Assembly: GCA_036276235.1 (NCBI GenBank)
Contig: DATBDZ010000404.1
Span: 1 to 22,654 of the forward strand
Reading direction: 5' to 3'
Origin: JANWHF01 sp036276235
Lineage (GTDB): Bacteria > Planctomycetota > Phycisphaerae > Tepidisphaerales > Tepidisphaeraceae
DNA length: 22,654 nucleotides
Shown here piece by piece: positions 6,614-13,595 of this stretch. A model generated the notes under the pieces. It ran no database searches and was not told the DNA's origin. It worked only from the letters and a program-made list of their open reading frames with translations. The translations under genes and the position numbers were made by a program. Every line of letters begins with the position of its first letter. The first letter of the stretch is position 1.

Positions 6614-7525
6614 TCACCCCCTCCACACCAATTGATGCTTCTCCCCATGCTTGGGATGCGCATGATCCGTGCAATGCAGTTCCAGCGCCATGCCGCTGTC
6701 GGATAGCTTCGCATCCACCCAACCAGTCGGCGATGTGGTGTCAAACGGATACGCCACCGCCGGCAGATTCACGCAGTGCAGCCCTTCGCGCTTCTCGAAG
6801 GTCCAGACATGCGTGTGGCCATACAGCAACGCCTTCACCTGCGTGCGCGGCAGCAGCACATCGAGCAGCGCCTTGGTATCGGTCAGCCCCAGCGGCACCG
6901 GCCGCTCGTCGAGCTGATGATGCACCATTACAATCACTTTCTTTCCCGCGCGGCGATCCAGTTCCGCCGCCAGCCATTTGAGCTGATCTTCGCCGAGCAA
7001 TCCCGGCGTGCCGTTGGTCTTCTGCAGCGAATCGAGCATGACCCAATCGGCGCGCTGCGTTTCGACGACAAGCACCTGCCGATCCTCAACCGCCTTCACG
7101 CGTTTTTCGTCGGCGGGAATCGAGCCCCAGAAGTTTTCCCGATTGTCATGATTCCCAAAGATCATATGAACAGGCAGCCCCGCCTCGCGCAGCGGCGCGA
7201 CCAGCCCCATCACCTGCTTGTAATCCTCCACATGCCCCAGCAGATGCGCGCAATCGCCGTTGATCATCACCGCCACCGGCGGCACATCCATCGCCAACAC
7301 CTCGGAGACGGACTTCTGAAAATGATCAAACATATTGACGCCGCGATCCACCTTGCTGCGGTCGGCATCGATATGAATATCCGAAAAAAGCACAACGCGG
7401 CTCGGGTCGGGAGTCGCCGCCCCAAAAGAAACCCGCCGCGCCGCCAGCGCCGCGCCGGCGGCCAAAGCCCCGGCAATGAACCGCCGCCGCGAGAGGGGAT
7501 GAAGTGTGATTGGCATGGGTGTCAT
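6614..7525 (-). CDS. Tat-exported calcineurin-like metallophosphoesterase
   Basis: This is a 303-residue protein with a twin-arginine signal (SRRRFIAGALAAGAALAA, about 12-29), so it is probably folded in the cytoplasm and exported. All five metallophosphoesterase blocks are present: DIH (49-51), GD (90-91), GNHDN (124-128), VHHQL (201-205) and GHTHV (236-240). These supply the ligands of a dinuclear metal centre that hydrolyses phosphomono- or diesters. The closest general type is the Icc/CpdA-like cyclic nucleotide phosphodiesterase group, but a secreted one need not act on cAMP. ATG 7525 and ATG 7516 are both possible and neither has a strong ribosome-binding site. Nothing notable lies in the 97 nt upstream. 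Confidence 0.9.
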   Translation of the reverse strand: MTPMPITLHPLSRRRFIAGALAAGAALAARRVSFGAATPDPSRVVLFSDIHIDADRSKVDRGVNMFDHFQKSVSEVLAMDVPPVAVMINGDCAHLLGHVEDYKQVMGLVAPLREAGLPVHMIFGNHDNRENFWGSIPADEKRVKAVEDRQVLVVETQRADWVMLDSLQKTNGTPGLLGEDQLKWLAAELDRRAGKKVIVMVHHQLDERPVPLGLTDTKALLDVLLPRTQVKALLYGHTHVWTFEKREGLHCVNLPAVAYPFDTTSPTGWVDAKLSDSGMALELHCTDHAHPKHGEKHQLVWRG

Positions 7526-7622
7526 GATAAACCATCGAAGGGGCCAGGGAAAAGCCGGTAGTGGTATACTTTGAGTTTTCCCTGCCCCGCCTATCTTTGG
7601 TTTGTCATTGGCCTGCTTTAGT

Positions 7623-7787
7623 TCATCCGTGAGGTGGCGGCAGAAACAATCGGATGATCGCGAACAGTGCGAAAAGAATTAGCATGACCACGAGCAAAAA
7701 AATGATTGCGATGGACCACTCCCGAAGTCTTGTTAGTCGTAGCGGTGGCTTCGGCTTCGGCGTTGCGTAGTCCAGTGGCTCCGGCAT
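7623..7787 (-). CDS. Small single-span membrane protein (PLDYATP type)
   Basis: This is a 54-residue protein from ATG 7787 (MPEPLDYATPKPKPPLRL). The frame is open to 7859, but the upstream part lacks membrane-protein character. Residues about 24-48 form one very hydrophobic helix, and the protein ends LPPPHG. Small proteins that open with a 'LDYATP' motif and have one or two helices recur in planctomycete genomes (recollection, not a search). The function is unknown. It is on the same strand as the metallophosphoesterase gene, 97 nt upstream of its start. Confidence 0.65.
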   Translation of the reverse strand: MPEPLDYATPKPKPPLRLTRLREWSIAIIFLLVVMLILFALFAIIRLFLPPPHG

Positions 7788-7951
7788 TACCAGAATCTTA
7801 CCAATGCCAAAAGGCCTGCATACCTCCGCCCGCGAAATCCGGCTTTCCTCCGCGTGCATCGCCGTTCACCAGAGGCTAACATCGGCGGCAGATAACCCCT
7901 AATCAGAAAGAGCGGCACTCGTACAGCTCACTTGCTCGTGCTAGTCCCGCT

Positions 7952-8161
7952 ATGATTGCCATCATGGCCGCGAGAAATCCCAAACCCGAGCGCGCGTCCG
8001 ACGGCCAAAACCAGCCACCTCTGTCGGCGCAAACGCTCACCAATGGCGCGGTTAGTTTCGACGATCATTACCAGCGGGGATATGAAGCGATGCCCGAGGA
8101 TCCGGCCGATGCCGAGGCACTGCTCCCCCACTTGCCGCTCGCGCAGGAGCGGTGGGAGTGA
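7952..8161 (+). CDS. Putative small protein ending in the PEDPADAEALLPHLPL module
   Basis: This is a 69-codon frame from ATG 7952 (or ATG 7964, MAARNPKPERASDGQ) to TGA 8161. No known domain is present, and the N-terminal 45 residues are polar. The last 23 (MPEDPADAEALLPHLPLAQERWE) form an acidic, leucine-rich amphipathic segment. The 16-residue core is repeated exactly at 10643-10690, where the DNA has diverged almost only at third codon positions, which argues for translation. No clear ribosome-binding site is seen. The 3' end and tail form a hairpin and abut the minus-strand gene ending at 8185. It may be a real small gene or a mobile translated element. Confidence 0.4.
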   Translation: MIAIMAARNPKPERASDGQNQPPLSAQTLTNGAVSFDDHYQRGYEAMPEDPADAEALLPHLPLAQERWE

Positions 8162-8187
8162 AGCGCGGCGAGGTATGGTGGGCTTTA
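8091..8187. repeat. PEDP element, copy 1
   Basis: Bases 8091-8187 align with 10641-10737 almost without gaps. A coding-like first part (16 codons, 10 synonymous differences) is followed by a hairpin (CCGCTC, 6-nt loop, GAGCGG). A conserved tail then follows (AAGCGCGGCG, then GGTATGGTGGG or AGTGATGGTGGG). Confidence 0.8.
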
Positions 8188-8427
8188 AGGCTTGGTTGCG
8201 GTAAGCGTCAAGTCCTCAGCTGGTATCTCGAAGAAATCGCTCGAATCGGTGAGGGGCCCATCGACGCGCACACGTAGCAGTTGGCGCCCGGAATGTCCTA
8301 CCCGTCCGCGGTCTTCAACGACGATCACTTTAACCGGCCGCTGACCAAATCGGATCGTTCCGCGCCGGCCGACGATGTCTCGATGGCCATTGGTACGAGC
8401 CACTCTTTTCTTTGCAGTTTTTGGCAC
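8185..8427 (-). CDS. Conserved hypothetical small basic/beta-rich protein
   Basis: This is an 80-residue protein starting at GTG 8427 (MPKTAKKRVARTNGHRD). A perfect GGAGG lies 7 nt before it, which decides the start over the longer open frame from 8517. The core GRRGTIRFGQRPVKVIVVEDRG..GRQLLRVRV, followed by FEIPAEDL, alternates strands and turns like a small barrel. I recall similar short proteins with 'VIEDRG..G..LYRV' and 'FEVP..DL' in several bacteria, but no function. The lysine/arginine-rich N-terminus could contact nucleic acid (inference only). It is divergent from the radical SAM gene with a 74-nt gap and ends against PEDP element copy 1. Confidence 0.75.
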   Translation of the reverse strand: MPKTAKKRVARTNGHRDIVGRRGTIRFGQRPVKVIVVEDRGRVGHSGRQLLRVRVDGPLTDSSDFFEIPAEDLTLTATKP

Positions 8428-8501
8428 GGCGCAACCTCCGATTGGATTACCAAACATCATAGCATGCGTCGCCATGGCACGGCACGGGTCATCGCCATTG
8501 A

Positions 8502-9320
8502 GTGCCGCACTTAGCACGTGATTTCTATCTTGCCAGCCGCATTGTTGGTTCCTTTAATTCGGACATGCCGGTCGAACGCCTTTCAATTGAAGTCACCAAT
8601 CGCTGCGGGAAGGCGTGCGCCTTTTGTTACAGCCACAGCCTCCCTACCGGCAATACATCCTGGACGACAGACGAGTTGGTGGCGTTCATCGAAGATTGCG
8701 CGCGCCACGGCGTGAAGGCCGTGTCTTTCGGCGGCGGTGAGCCGCTGGAATTCGATGGTATTTTCAATCTCCTCCATCGCCTGCGCGGCGTTCTATTTCG
8801 CTCGATGACTACAAACGGATTGCGCCTCACTGATGACGTGCGCGACGCACTGATTGCTGCGGCACCGGACAAGGTTCACGTTTCGATCCACTTTCCGGAG
8901 AACGAGCCGGAGGTGAGCCGCGTGATTGGGCAGGTGATCGAGCTGGATCGGAGCGGAATCCGGAGCGGGATCAATCTGCTGGTGGCGCGGTCGAAGCTTG
9001 CCGCCGCTCGATCGGCGGCGCAGCGGATTCAGGCGGCGGGCATCGATAACCGCCGCGTCGTCTACTTACCGATGCGCGGCAGCGATACGCCGACGCCCTC
9101 GGAAGTCGCATCAATCGCCGGCGGCCCGTTCCAATCAATGAGCTGTCTGGCGGCTTGTGCAAACAGCCCGCGATTCTGCTCGGTCTCCTGGGATCGCAAA
9201 GTCGGCTGGTGCTCCTACACCCGCGCGCGGCGAGAACTCAGCGCGCTGACATATAACGGATTGCAAAACGCTTTGAATGGACTCGGCCTTGAATTCTGCG
9301 GAGGAACGCATGCAGCCTGA
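8502..9320 (+). CDS. Radical SAM protein with extra C-terminal cysteines
   Basis: This is a 272-residue protein. It has the CX3CX2C cluster motif (CGKACAFC, Cys 35, 39, 42) that holds the 4Fe-4S cluster cleaving S-adenosylmethionine, then the GGGEP motif (77-81) and TTNG (103-106). Past the barrel are five further cysteines: C215, C219, C226, C237 (within FCSVSWDRKVGWCSY) and C266. This suggests a SPASM/Twitch-like auxiliary cluster as in peptide- or sugar-modifying enzymes. The frame opens at GTG 8502 directly after a stop. ATG 8565 (MPVERLSIEVTNRC) is the other candidate; neither has a clear ribosome-binding site. The next gene starts inside its last codons, so the two are translationally coupled. 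The substrate is unknown. Confidence 0.9.
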   Translation: MPHLARDFYLASRIVGSFNSDMPVERLSIEVTNRCGKACAFCYSHSLPTGNTSWTTDELVAFIEDCARHGVKAVSFGGGEPLEFDGIFNLLHRLRGVLFRSMTTNGLRLTDDVRDALIAAAPDKVHVSIHFPENEPEVSRVIGQVIELDRSGIRSGINLLVARSKLAAARSAAQRIQAAGIDNRRVVYLPMRGSDTPTPSEVASIAGGPFQSMSCLAACANSPRFCSVSWDRKVGWCSYTRARRELSALTYNGLQNALNGLGLEFCGGTHAA

Positions 9321-10050
9321 TTATCCCGCTGCGCACAGTATGGATACGCACTGGTTTGCGGTCGATTCGGCAGGCCACATCGGCTTTTTTGAAACCGGCG
9401 AACCTGGACCAGTGCCTGTCGATGCGCAAGCAGATGAAGACGCCCATGAATGGCTCAAGCACCTCTTTTTTGCTGCACCAGCCATGCTCCTGCTTAACGC
9501 GCGGTCTAAGGACGCGGTACATGCTCACGAGCTATTCGAGGAGAGCAGCCGCCGTGGAGGGTTCGGGTATTCTATAAATTCGAGCCTTTGCATGCTTCTT
9601 CGCTCGAAGCAATACGTCTCAGAAGTTGGGAAAGGAGTACAGGTCGGTCCAGACGTTGTGACTCCTGAGGGCACGGTCTACCCCGTGTACGTGTCGGAGA
9701 TAGATGAGCAGGCGTACCGAGCTATTCATGAAACGGGTACGTGCGTTGGATGCGTTGGACTTTGGGGGCTCGATGAGAATCGCGGCGAGCGCCTGGGCAT
9801 TTACCATTTCGCCGCGGAGGACTATCGCCACGGCCCCTATGTCCGGATCGGTGTGCCGGACAAGCCATTGTTGATCTCCCAGCTTCCGGCCCAGGTGCAA
9901 TCGCTGATCGCGGCGTGTCCTCTGCCAATCCGCTTTGACAAGGAACCGAGCGTTCAACCGCTCGAGCTCGTCCCTTGTAGCACTTGGGGAGGTGGCGAAT
10001 ATCTTGCCTCGGACATGAAGACGATCCGGCCAATGCCGGAGCACAAGTGA
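9310..10050 (+). CDS. Uncharacterised partner of the radical SAM protein
   Basis: This is a 246-residue protein. ATG 9310 is preceded by GGAGG with 5-nt spacing inside the end of the radical SAM gene; the two genes overlap by 11 nt in different frames. It has no signal peptide. It starts with MDTHWFAVDSAGHIGFFETGEPG (about 11-33), a compact beta-hairpin-like motif seen at the start of other uncharacterised bacterial proteins (recollection). Later features are TCVGCVGLWGLDENRGERLGIYHF (144-167), with a CxxC, and VPCSTWGGGEYLASDM near the end. No catalytic signature is recognised. Coupling suggests that it supplies the substrate, binds it, or is itself modified. It ends 20 nt from a convergent gene. 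Confidence 0.8.
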   Translation: MQPDYPAAHSMDTHWFAVDSAGHIGFFETGEPGPVPVDAQADEDAHEWLKHLFFAAPAMLLLNARSKDAVHAHELFEESSRRGGFGYSINSSLCMLLRSKQYVSEVGKGVQVGPDVVTPEGTVYPVYVSEIDEQAYRAIHETGTCVGCVGLWGLDENRGERLGIYHFAAEDYRHGPYVRIGVPDKPLLISQLPAQVQSLIAACPLPIRFDKEPSVQPLELVPCSTWGGGEYLASDMKTIRPMPEHK

Positions 10051-10069
10051 ACTGCGGCCAACGGCGGTA

Positions 10070-10552
10070 TCATGTCGGCTGATTTTCCGGCCGCCTGCCG
10101 ATGTTTGGCACAGGGCCGAAATCAAGTGTGCTACCCGGTTTTGCTCTTCGGAAGACGAGCTTCGTGCGGTCTGGGCCATCGATCTGGATACGCGGCATCG
10201 GCTTAATTAAAATGCTGAGGTACGTAAGCCGGTACGGTGTATCGGCGCCGAATCGCGGGTGTCTTTTCACGTCGGTCGCAAGGATGAGCATTCGCAGCGT
10301 CTCGCGTTCAACCGTCCAATGCCCGAATTCGCGCGACGGCGAGGCGTCCCCGGACTCCGTCAGTTGCTTGTAAAGTCCTTCGCGCGGACCGCCCTCAAAT
10401 TGCAGCGTGATCCGTCCCGCTGCCGTTCGCGCGATCCACACCCCGACCGGGCTTTGACGGTCTAGCCACCGACCGTATGCACTCGCCACCGCCAACACCG
10501 CGCCGATCAGTACGGCGACCGCAAAACCAAGCAATAACCAGTGCAGATGCAT
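10070..10552 (-). CDS. Hypothetical protein with N-terminal membrane anchor
   Basis: This is a 160-residue protein from ATG 10552 (MHLHWLLLGFAVAVLIGAVL), chosen because the hydrophobic helix (about 5-25) starts there. ATG 10579 and 10570 would add nine or six residues. The soluble part starts PVGVWIARTAAGRITLQFEGG and includes FGHWTVERETLRMLI. The pattern 'G.W......G....F......Y......G.W....E.L.M' is like small lipocalin-like or META-like beta-barrel domains, but I cannot assign a family. It is convergent with the radical SAM partner gene. Its start overlaps the beginning of the small frame at 10541, so at most one of the two starts is exact. Confidence 0.7.
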   Translation of the reverse strand: MHLHWLLLGFAVAVLIGAVLAVASAYGRWLDRQSPVGVWIARTAAGRITLQFEGGPREGLYKQLTESGDASPSREFGHWTVERETLRMLILATDVKRHPRFGADTPYRLTYLSILIKPMPRIQIDGPDRTKLVFRRAKPGSTLDFGPVPNIGRRPENQPT

Positions 10553-10726
10553 GCATTGACTCCAGATCATTCCCGTCAACGCCGGGGGCAGCCGACACCG
10601 GTACGGTACGGACCATGCACCTTCGAGGGAAGCCTGCGGCTACCCGAAGACCCCGCAGACGCGGAGGCGCTGCTTCCCCATCTGCCGCTCTCGAAGGAGC
10701 GGCGGGAGTCAAGCGCGGCGAAGTGA
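10541..10726 (+). CDS. Putative small protein with the PEDPADAEALLPHLPL module (copy 2)
   Basis: This frame runs from GTG 10541 (or ATG 10547) to TGA 10726, about 61 codons. The N-terminal half shows no similarity to the frame at 7952. The segment PEDPADAEALLPHLPL (codons 10643-10690) is identical in protein to copy 1, while the DNA differs at ten sites, all synonymous. It then continues SKERRESSAAK. No ribosome-binding site is visible and the start overlaps the minus-strand gene. The true start may be elsewhere, or only the module may be translated. Confidence 0.3.
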   Translation: MQMHALTPDHSRQRRGQPTPVRYGPCTFEGSLRLPEDPADAEALLPHLPLSKERRESSAAK

Positions 10727-10737
10727 TGGTGGGTTAG
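10641..10737. repeat. PEDP element, copy 2
   Basis: This is the counterpart of 8091-8187. The hairpin is CCGCTC, loop TCGAAG, GAGCGG. The closing G·T of copy 1 is a G·C here (GCCGCTC/GAGCGGC), so pairing is kept. The tail AAGCGCGGCG is identical. Confidence 0.8.
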
Positions 10738-10780
10738 TGGTGCCTAACTAACCGCAGTTAGTTGCCGGACCGAGTGAAGA

Positions 10781-10921
10781 GAATTAACCGCAGATGAACG
10801 CAGATTGAGTTGCTGACTTAAATCCTTCCGTAATATGCCGCTGGCCGATGGATTTGAGTCTCGCGAGAATACAGGCTATTTTTCTTATCTGCGTTCATCC
10901 GCGTTCATCTGCGGTTAATTC
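10781..10921. repeat. Inverted repeat of the CGCAGATGAACG word family
   Basis: The left arm GAATTAACCGCAGATGAACG.. (10781-10805) and the right arm (10887-10921, ending ATCTGCGGTTAATTC) are reverse complements; the right arm carries one extra GCGTTCATCC word. The centre is unrelated. This element is familiar to me from intergenic DNA of many environmental bacteria. A small imperfect palindrome (CTAACTA..TTAGTTG) precedes it at about 10744-10763. Nothing else is seen in 10738-10965. Confidence 0.85.
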
Positions 10922-10965
10922 CTCCCCTCATGCCTTTGCAGCTTTGGGCATTGGCGCAACCTCCG

Positions 10966-11403
10966 CTACTTCCCCTGCGCCGGCAGATGCTCCAGCGGGT
11001 GCGACGCCAATGACGCGGCGTCGATGAAGCGGCGGATCACTTCGCCCATTCCCTCGGTCGGAGTTCCTTCCGAATCTCCCTGGACGGTCAAATCAATATT
11101 CACGAACGTCTGTTTGCCACCTTTATCGCTAACGACCAGTGTCAGATGCCCCTCATGGTGCGAACTGAGCGGTGTCGTCGACAGAGCCTCGGAATGCGCG
11201 TCGGCGTGCAGCTTCAGCTCCATTGCCGACGGCAGCCCCGCCTGCGCCGCCATCGCCGGCGGCAGGTTGAGTTCCACGTTGCCGTCAATCAAAAACCGAG
11301 CCGGCGGCGGCGGTGGCCGCGGGCAAGGCGCACGTTCCGCCGGCGGCGATGACGCACATCCGCCGGCCATTGCAAGAAGCAAGATGAGTAGGATCGATCG
11401 CAT
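10966..11403 (-). CDS. Putative lipoprotein
   Basis: This is a 145-residue protein starting at ATG 11403 (MRSILLILLLAMAGGC). The open frame to 11451 is longer, but the signal sequence begins here. The lipobox MAGGC puts the lipidated Cys at residue 16. A proline-rich spacer (CPRPPPPPARF) follows. The mature part alternates strands (FLIDGNVELNLPP, HLTLVVSDKGGKQTFVNIDLTV) and ends in an amphipathic helix. No known domain is seen. It is likely envelope-anchored. It lies 69 nt downstream of the 225-residue gene on the same strand and may be co-transcribed with it. Confidence 0.75.
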   Translation of the reverse strand: MRSILLILLLAMAGGCASSPPAERAPCPRPPPPPARFLIDGNVELNLPPAMAAQAGLPSAMELKLHADAHSEALSTTPLSSHHEGHLTLVVSDKGGKQTFVNIDLTVQGDSEGTPTEGMGEVIRRFIDAASLASHPLEHLPAQGK

Positions 11404-11472
11404 CGGAATACTGAGCTTGTGATTGTCGCATCTGACCGCTGGCAAACCCAAAAGTACCCGCGGCCGCGCCCG

Positions 11473-12150
11473 TCACGGGAGGCGGATTTCCAACCCGCGC
11501 CGCTTTAGTCCTGGATGCGCCGCAAGCTGGGACGCTGCCTCGGAGCTGATTCGCACGCGCGTTCGTTTTTCGCCGGCTGGCGTGGTGAACCTTGCTGGCG
11601 ACGTGATTTCTTGAATCGCGCGCCGCAGATCCTGATAGAGCTGCGCATTTCGGTATTCGGATGTTTCATGCAATCGCGCATGTCCCTCTTCACATAGCGA
11701 CATGATTCGCGGAAAGCTCAGTTCCAGCCCAAGCCAGCTTGAATGATGCACGTCATAGCTGAAGCTGAACCACAGTCGCCCATCATCGCTCAGCGACGCG
11801 TAGAACGGGCGAACCTGCACGACGGGCTCCGCCAAATCGATCAACTTGAATCCCTCATCTCGCTTGCGCCGCGCCTCAACTTTCTTCCAGCGGTATCGCG
11901 TTTTCGGATGCATCAGCGAGATGTAGAGATCGATCGCGCCCTCCTCCAGATCACGCTGAGCAAGCCGGCGCGCAAATGCGGCTATGTAGTCGGCGAGCGG
12001 AGTCGTCATATAGTCGACGGGAACTCTGGAATTTGAAATGATTAAAAGGCAGCCAGACGCCGAAAGAACGCGCGAGAGCTCATCGGCGGAAACGACGAAC
12101 TGATATCTCAGCCAACCCTTACCCGCTCCCAAGCCACCGTAAACGCTCAT
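11473..12150 (-). CDS. Hypothetical 225-residue soluble protein
   Basis: This is a 225-residue protein from ATG 12150 (MSVYGGLGAGKGWLRYQFVV). There is no signal peptide or membrane helix. A predicted alpha/beta N-terminal half includes DYIAAFARRLAQRDLEEGAIDLYIS (about 54-78). It is followed by a highly basic strip (KTRYRWKKVEARRKRDEG, 83-100) and a beta-rich stretch with RLWFSFSYDVHHSSWLGLELSF (125-146). I do not recognise a family. Codon use resembles the neighbours. The upstream 0.8 kb contains the duplicated non-coding module, so regulation from there is possible. Confidence 0.7.
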   Translation of the reverse strand: MSVYGGLGAGKGWLRYQFVVSADELSRVLSASGCLLIISNSRVPVDYMTTPLADYIAAFARRLAQRDLEEGAIDLYISLMHPKTRYRWKKVEARRKRDEGFKLIDLAEPVVQVRPFYASLSDDGRLWFSFSYDVHHSSWLGLELSFPRIMSLCEEGHARLHETSEYRNAQLYQDLRRAIQEITSPARFTTPAGEKRTRVRISSEAASQLAAHPGLKRRGLEIRLP

Positions 12151-12237
12151 GGACGAATGAGAGTGGGAAATGAGTTGACTGTCCAGCGCGCGAGATGCCG
12201 TGTCACGCGAGGAGGCGTCACTCGTCAGACTACATCA

Positions 12238-12480
12238 ACTTATGCGCGGTCGCCGAAAATTCTTTTGCCATAAGTCATGAGCAGGCCGCAAGATCGGCGC
12301 GACGAAAGATTTTCAGAATTTTATAACTTTTGCGATGGTTTGGCAGCAGCACGACAGCCGCAAGTGCTGAAGCAACAACCACTTGCGCGGCGACGAACCG
12401 GGAATGGGGGTCATAATCGATAAGTCGCTTCCTCTCCACGACTTATAGAACAAAAAGCTAAGTTTTTGCTATATAATGAG
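12238..12480. repeat. Structured non-coding module, copy A
   Basis: This aligns without gaps to 12666-12908 at a constant offset of 428 bp. Conserved blocks are AATTCTTTTGC (12258), GCGCGACGAAAGATTT (12297), TTATAACTTT (12320), CAACCACTTGCGCGGCGA (12376), the CATAAT box (12412) and TTTTTGCTATATA (12463). They are separated by diverged spacers of identical length. CAAGTG (12361-12366) pairs with CACTTG (12380-12385). It ends in TATAAT (12472-12477), a good -10 for plus-strand transcription, but no matching -35 is seen. No convincing coding frame covers it. Confidence 0.75.
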
Positions 12481-12665
12481 CGGTGTGTTTGTTGTGAGTG
12501 GTGGGTTGGTGGTTGAAGCCTGTTTGTGCACGTGGTCAGTTGTCCGTGGCAGAGCTATGGTGTCCGTCGCCGTCGACGTCGATCCTGCGGGGGTCGCTTG
12601 CGGGTTGTCCGGCAAACCCCCCTGCCGTGGCGGACTTGGCGACTTTCCGACAGAAAGTCATAGCG

Positions 12666-12909
12666 ACTTGCGCGCGGTGCTCAAAAATTCTTTTGCGATA
12701 AACCCGGGTGCTATAAGAAGTTGTGCGCGACGAAAGATTTCCGGATTTTTATAACTTTCTCACCATTTTGAGATTCGGTCGCGCGCCACAAGTATCGAGA
12801 TGGCAACCACTTGCGCGGCGAAAAAAACGCCAAGGGGGCCATAATTTGTAATTCCTGCTGGCACAGCGGGTTACAAGCCGAAATGGAAACTTTTTGCTAT
12901 ATAGTGGGG
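12666..12909. repeat. Structured non-coding module, copy B
   Basis: This is the counterpart of 12238-12480. CAAGT (12789-12793) faces ACTTG (12809-12813) at the same positions as in copy A, so the small hairpin is kept. The terminal box is TATAGT (12900-12905). The 185 bp between the copies (12481-12665) are G/T-rich and unrelated to the DNA after copy B. Confidence 0.75.
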
Positions 12910-12913
12910 ACAT

Positions 12914-13056
12914 GAGTTTCGGGGTTTCGAGTTTCAGGTCACGCGATGAGTTTTGGGCTTGTGTGCTTTCTGCTCTTGAAAGCTGAAACTCGAAACTACT
13001 GGATGGTCGAATCTTTCCCTCCTGTTCTTGAAACTTGAAACCTGAAACTTGAAACC
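12914..13056. repeat. GAAACCTGAAAC word family, locus 2
   Basis: A GTTTC-word arm at 12914-12937 faces complementary GAAAC-word arms at about 12982-12998 and 13027-13056. It is immediately followed by ACTATATATAATGTATGG (13056-13073), which resembles the AT-rich end of the 12238/12666 modules. Confidence 0.7.
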
Positions 13057-13076
13057 ACTATATATAATGTATGGTT

Positions 13077-13505
13077 TTAGTTTAGATCGCTCAACCTGCT
13101 CGACAGCTGGATCCTCCAACTTGCAGTATCCTCAGCCGCGCGACTCGCACCCAAGCGACGAAAGTCGCGCGCACAGTCGCGCAGAGTCGCGCCGGGCCCT
13201 GCCGCGACCGAACTTGGCACGGTTTTTCCCCTGCTCGTCTTCATCGGACAGCCCATGCAACATCGGGATGATTCAGATGAAACGAAATGATTACGAAAAC
13301 GTTTCAAAACGTTTCATGGGGCGGGCAGGGAATGAAAAGTGATTGCTCGGAAGTCAGCCGCAGATTCCGCAAAGAGCTCGATGGCGTCTCCGCGCTCTCG
13401 GCGATCTCTGTGGCGCAACAACGTCGGACGAATCGTTCAGATGTTGCGCAAAACGTTGCGCCGCGTTGCGCGGCAATAATCCGACATCACTGCCGCGGGG
13501 GAAAT
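13077..13505. other. Non-coding mosaic of short repeated words
   Basis: No frame here has family similarity, a ribosome-binding site or consistent codon use. The DNA is made of local word repeats: three copies of AGTCGCGC (about 13163-13195), a doubled GTTTCA around AAACG (13298-13315) and a doubled GTTGCGC around AAAACG (13443-13465). A third related copy (GGTGCA-GAAAACG-GTGCG) is at 13661-13680. The flank TCGTCTTCATCG..CCATGCAACATC occurs twice (about 13234-13265 and 13609-13640), pointing to an old duplication around the repeat at 13506-13595. Confidence 0.5.
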
Positions 13506-13595
13506 TGCGCCAAGGAGCCAAGACGCCAAGTGGCCAAGAATTTCATCTTGATTTCTTTTCTTCCTGGCGTCTTGGCGTCTTGGCTCCTTGGCGCA
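13506..13595. repeat. Inverted repeat of the CCAAGACGCCAAG word family
   Basis: Arms 13506-13530 and 13571-13595 are perfect 25-bp reverse complements (TGCGCCAAGGAGCC.. / ..GGCTCCTTGGCGCA). The words CCAAG and GCCAAG are iterated within each arm and spill into the 40-nt centre. Confidence 0.9.

Noticed and set aside
6528..6744. Two overlapping minus-strand frames rich in EARRHEGTEARR-like repeats
   Set aside because: They are direct translations of the 8-bp tandem array; two frames read similarly and there is no ribosome-binding site or domain.
11420..11480. G/C-rich stretch between two minus-strand genes considered as a tRNA or terminator
   Set aside because: No cloverleaf, T-loop or A/B box could be formed, and no stem with a T-tract is present.
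12476..12754. 92-codon plus-strand frame between and across the duplicated non-coding modules
   Set aside because: Its 3' part runs through conserved non-coding blocks of copy B, there is no ribosome-binding site, and copy A has no equivalent frame.
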